A DNA stretch of 64,000 nucleotides, from NCBI RefSeq assembly GCF_900114605.1, contig NZ_FOTP01000010.1:62001-126000 (forward strand), written 5' to 3'. The notes under the pieces were generated by a model. The model had not been told where the DNA came from and did not search any database. It worked only from the letters and a program-made list of their open reading frames with translations. Below are positions 63,011 to 64,000 of this stretch, one piece after another. The position numbers were made by a program, and so were the translations under genes. Source of the stretch: Bradyrhizobium sp. NFR13. Lineage in GTDB: Bacteria; Pseudomonadota; Alphaproteobacteria; Rhizobiales; Xanthobacteraceae. Each line of letters starts with the position of its first letter. The stretch's first letter is position 1.

Positions 63011-63703
63011 ATGATCGATGCTCCCCCCGCCCCCCTCGTCGTTTTCGACCTCGACGGCACCCTCGTCGATACCGCCCCCGATCTCATCAGCGCGCTGAAT
63101 CATGTGCTCCATCAGGAGGGGCTGGCCCCCGTCCCGCTGGAATCCGCGCGGAAAATGATCGGCCAGGGCGCCCGGCGCCTGATCGAACGTGGGCTGGAGC
63201 TCGAAGGGCGCGAAATGAGCCCGGACGAGGTCACACGCCTGACCCACGACTTCATCGATTATTACGCAGAGCATATCGCCGACGCGTCCCGCCCTTTCGA
63301 GGGCCTGATCGCGGCGCTCGACGATATGGCCAAGCGTGGCTACCGCTTCGCGGTCTGCACCAACAAGTTGGAATGGCTGTCGAAGCTGCTGCTCGAAAAG
63401 CTGGAGCTGACCAACCGATTCGCTGCGATCTGCGGCGCCGACACGTTCGGCGTCTCGAAACCCGATCCGGTCATCCTGCAGCAAACGGTAGCGCGTGCCG
63501 GTGGCGTGATGTCGTCCGTCGTCATGGTCGGTGATGCCGGCCCCGATGTCGGTGTGGCGCGGCGGGCCAATGTCCCGGTGATCGGCGTTACATTTGGCTA
63601 TACCGATGTCCCGATTATCGAGCTCAAGCCCGACATCGTGATCGACCATTTCCGCGATCTACCGGCGAATGTCGACCGCCTGTTACCTCGACGCCCCGCC
63701 TAG
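63011..63703 (+). CDS. gph: Phosphoglycolate phosphatase (HAD family)
   Basis: A 230-residue HAD-superfamily phosphatase that removes phosphoglycolate formed by RuBisCO oxygenation or DNA repair. Motif I is VFDLDGTLVDTAPD with the nucleophile aspartate, motif II is VCTNKLEW, and motif IV is MVGDAGPDVGVARRA. The start MIDAPPAPLVV gives the usual length; the in-frame extension to 62108 crosses rpiA and is rejected. Specificity within the Gph group is a family inference. Confidence 0.88.
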   Translation: MIDAPPAPLVVFDLDGTLVDTAPDLISALNHVLHQEGLAPVPLESARKMIGQGARRLIERGLELEGREMSPDEVTRLTHDFIDYYAEHIADASRPFEGLIAALDDMAKRGYRFAVCTNKLEWLSKLLLEKLELTNRFAAICGADTFGVSKPDPVILQQTVARAGGVMSSVVMVGDAGPDVGVARRANVPVIGVTFGYTDVPIIELKPDIVIDHFRDLPANVDRLLPRRPA

Positions 63704-63852
63704 CCTGTTCACATAATTGAGTTTCTCAGGTTGTTGGGCGACTTTGTTAACCATCAATTAACTATAAGCGGCCTGCGTGTTGCGTCATATGTACGACGCT
63801 CCTATGGTTGTCCGGGGATGGCGGCTAGCCGCAAAACGTGACGGATATACCC

Positions 63853-64000
63853 ATGCGTAGAGTAATAGTTTTGGCAGCGGCAGGCTTGAGCCTGGCCGGT
63901 TGCAGTTCGTTCTCCATGGACGCATTCAAGTCGGCGCCGGAACCGGTTACCGTGCAGTTCGACTCGGTTCCGCCCGGCGCAGAGGTGGTCACGTCGATTG
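63853..64000 (+). CDS. Lipoprotein (3' partial)
   Basis: This frame begins MRRVIVLAAAGLSLAGCSSF, a lipoprotein signal with the lipobox LAGC (Cys17). It continues APEPVTVQFDSVPPGAEVV, which resembles the start of a PEGA-type surface domain (the SVPPGA pattern). The gene runs off the right edge. It has no assignable function. Confidence 0.7.
   Translation, partial: MRRVIVLAAAGLSLAGCSSFSMDAFKSAPEPVTVQFDSVPPGAEVVTSI

Noticed and set aside
1-64000. CRISPR arrays, insertion sequences, prophage or toxin-antitoxin pairs
   Set aside because: No regularly spaced repeats, transposase, integrase or phage structural motifs were found by reading both strands.

Overview
The window is a 64 kb stretch of GC-rich alphaproteobacterial chromosome, most likely from the Bradyrhizobium / Rhodopseudomonas / Tardiphaga / Afipia group (Nitrobacteraceae). 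The main evidence is a complete acpXL-fabZXL-fabF2XL-fabF1XL-adh2XL-lpxXL locus, which makes and attaches the very long chain fatty acid of rhizobial lipid A. DUF2865 and multi-repeat DUF1217 proteins, two Kup transporters in tandem, a class II DAHP synthase and a GAGCATGATC-type palindromic repeat point the same way. No prophage, insertion sequence or CRISPR array was seen.

Layout. 0-2.7 kb: end of an RND efflux permease. 2.7-7.0 kb: a spermidine-synthase-like methyltransferase, a decayed response regulator, a PilZ protein, CheR and a methyl-accepting chemotaxis protein. 7.6-14.5 kb: an accessory biosynthetic operon (thioesterase, NadE-like synthetase, AsnB-like amidotransferase, AMP-forming ligase, acyl carrier protein) facing a short PrmC-like methyltransferase. 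14.8-15.9 kb: a YdcF-like protein and tRNA-Gln(CTG). 16.1-23.8 kb: a minus-strand aromatic catabolic operon (NCS1 permease, type I extradiol dioxygenase, 4,5-dihydroxyphthalate-decarboxylase-like protein, LigK/GalC, GalB, LigI, TctC-type binding protein) behind a LysR gene. 24-28 kb: a HerA-like ATPase and small housekeeping genes. 28.4-33.8 kb: the lipid A very long chain fatty acid locus. 33.8-42.4 kb: polyamine-binding protein, aminotransferase, rhodanese, two kup genes and motAB. 42.5-51.2 kb: methyltransferase, RraA-family protein, pssA, psd, ABC exporter, LOG protein, VOC protein, and cysS followed by a 37-residue membrane protein and a GNAT acetyltransferase. 51.5-55.4 kb: two exported proteins of unknown function and a five-repeat DUF1217 protein. 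55.4-64 kb: nadE, dgkA, class II DAHP synthase, hydrolase, gor, DUF2059 protein, rpiA, gph and the start of a lipoprotein gene.

How the genes work together. Most of the window is housekeeping. Phosphatidylethanolamine synthesis (pssA, psd), NAD, shikimate, pentose phosphate and glutathione metabolism are represented by single genes or pairs. Motility and chemotaxis genes (MCP, cheR, motAB, DUF1217) are scattered, as is usual in this group. Two regions are accessory. The 7.6-14.5 kb operon combines an ATP-dependent ligase, a carrier protein, two ATP-dependent amide-forming enzymes and a terminal thioesterase. This set looks able to activate, amidate and release a carrier-bound acid, but its product is unknown. 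The 16-24 kb operon holds the lower part of the protocatechuate 4,5-cleavage/gallate route together with a ring-cleavage enzyme of a different superfamily from LigAB, and two transport components.

Start sites were chosen from ribosome-binding sites, ATGA/GTGA overlaps with the upstream gene and family lengths. Long antisense open frames opposite GC-rich genes were ignored. All functional assignments rest on motifs read by eye; no database search was run.
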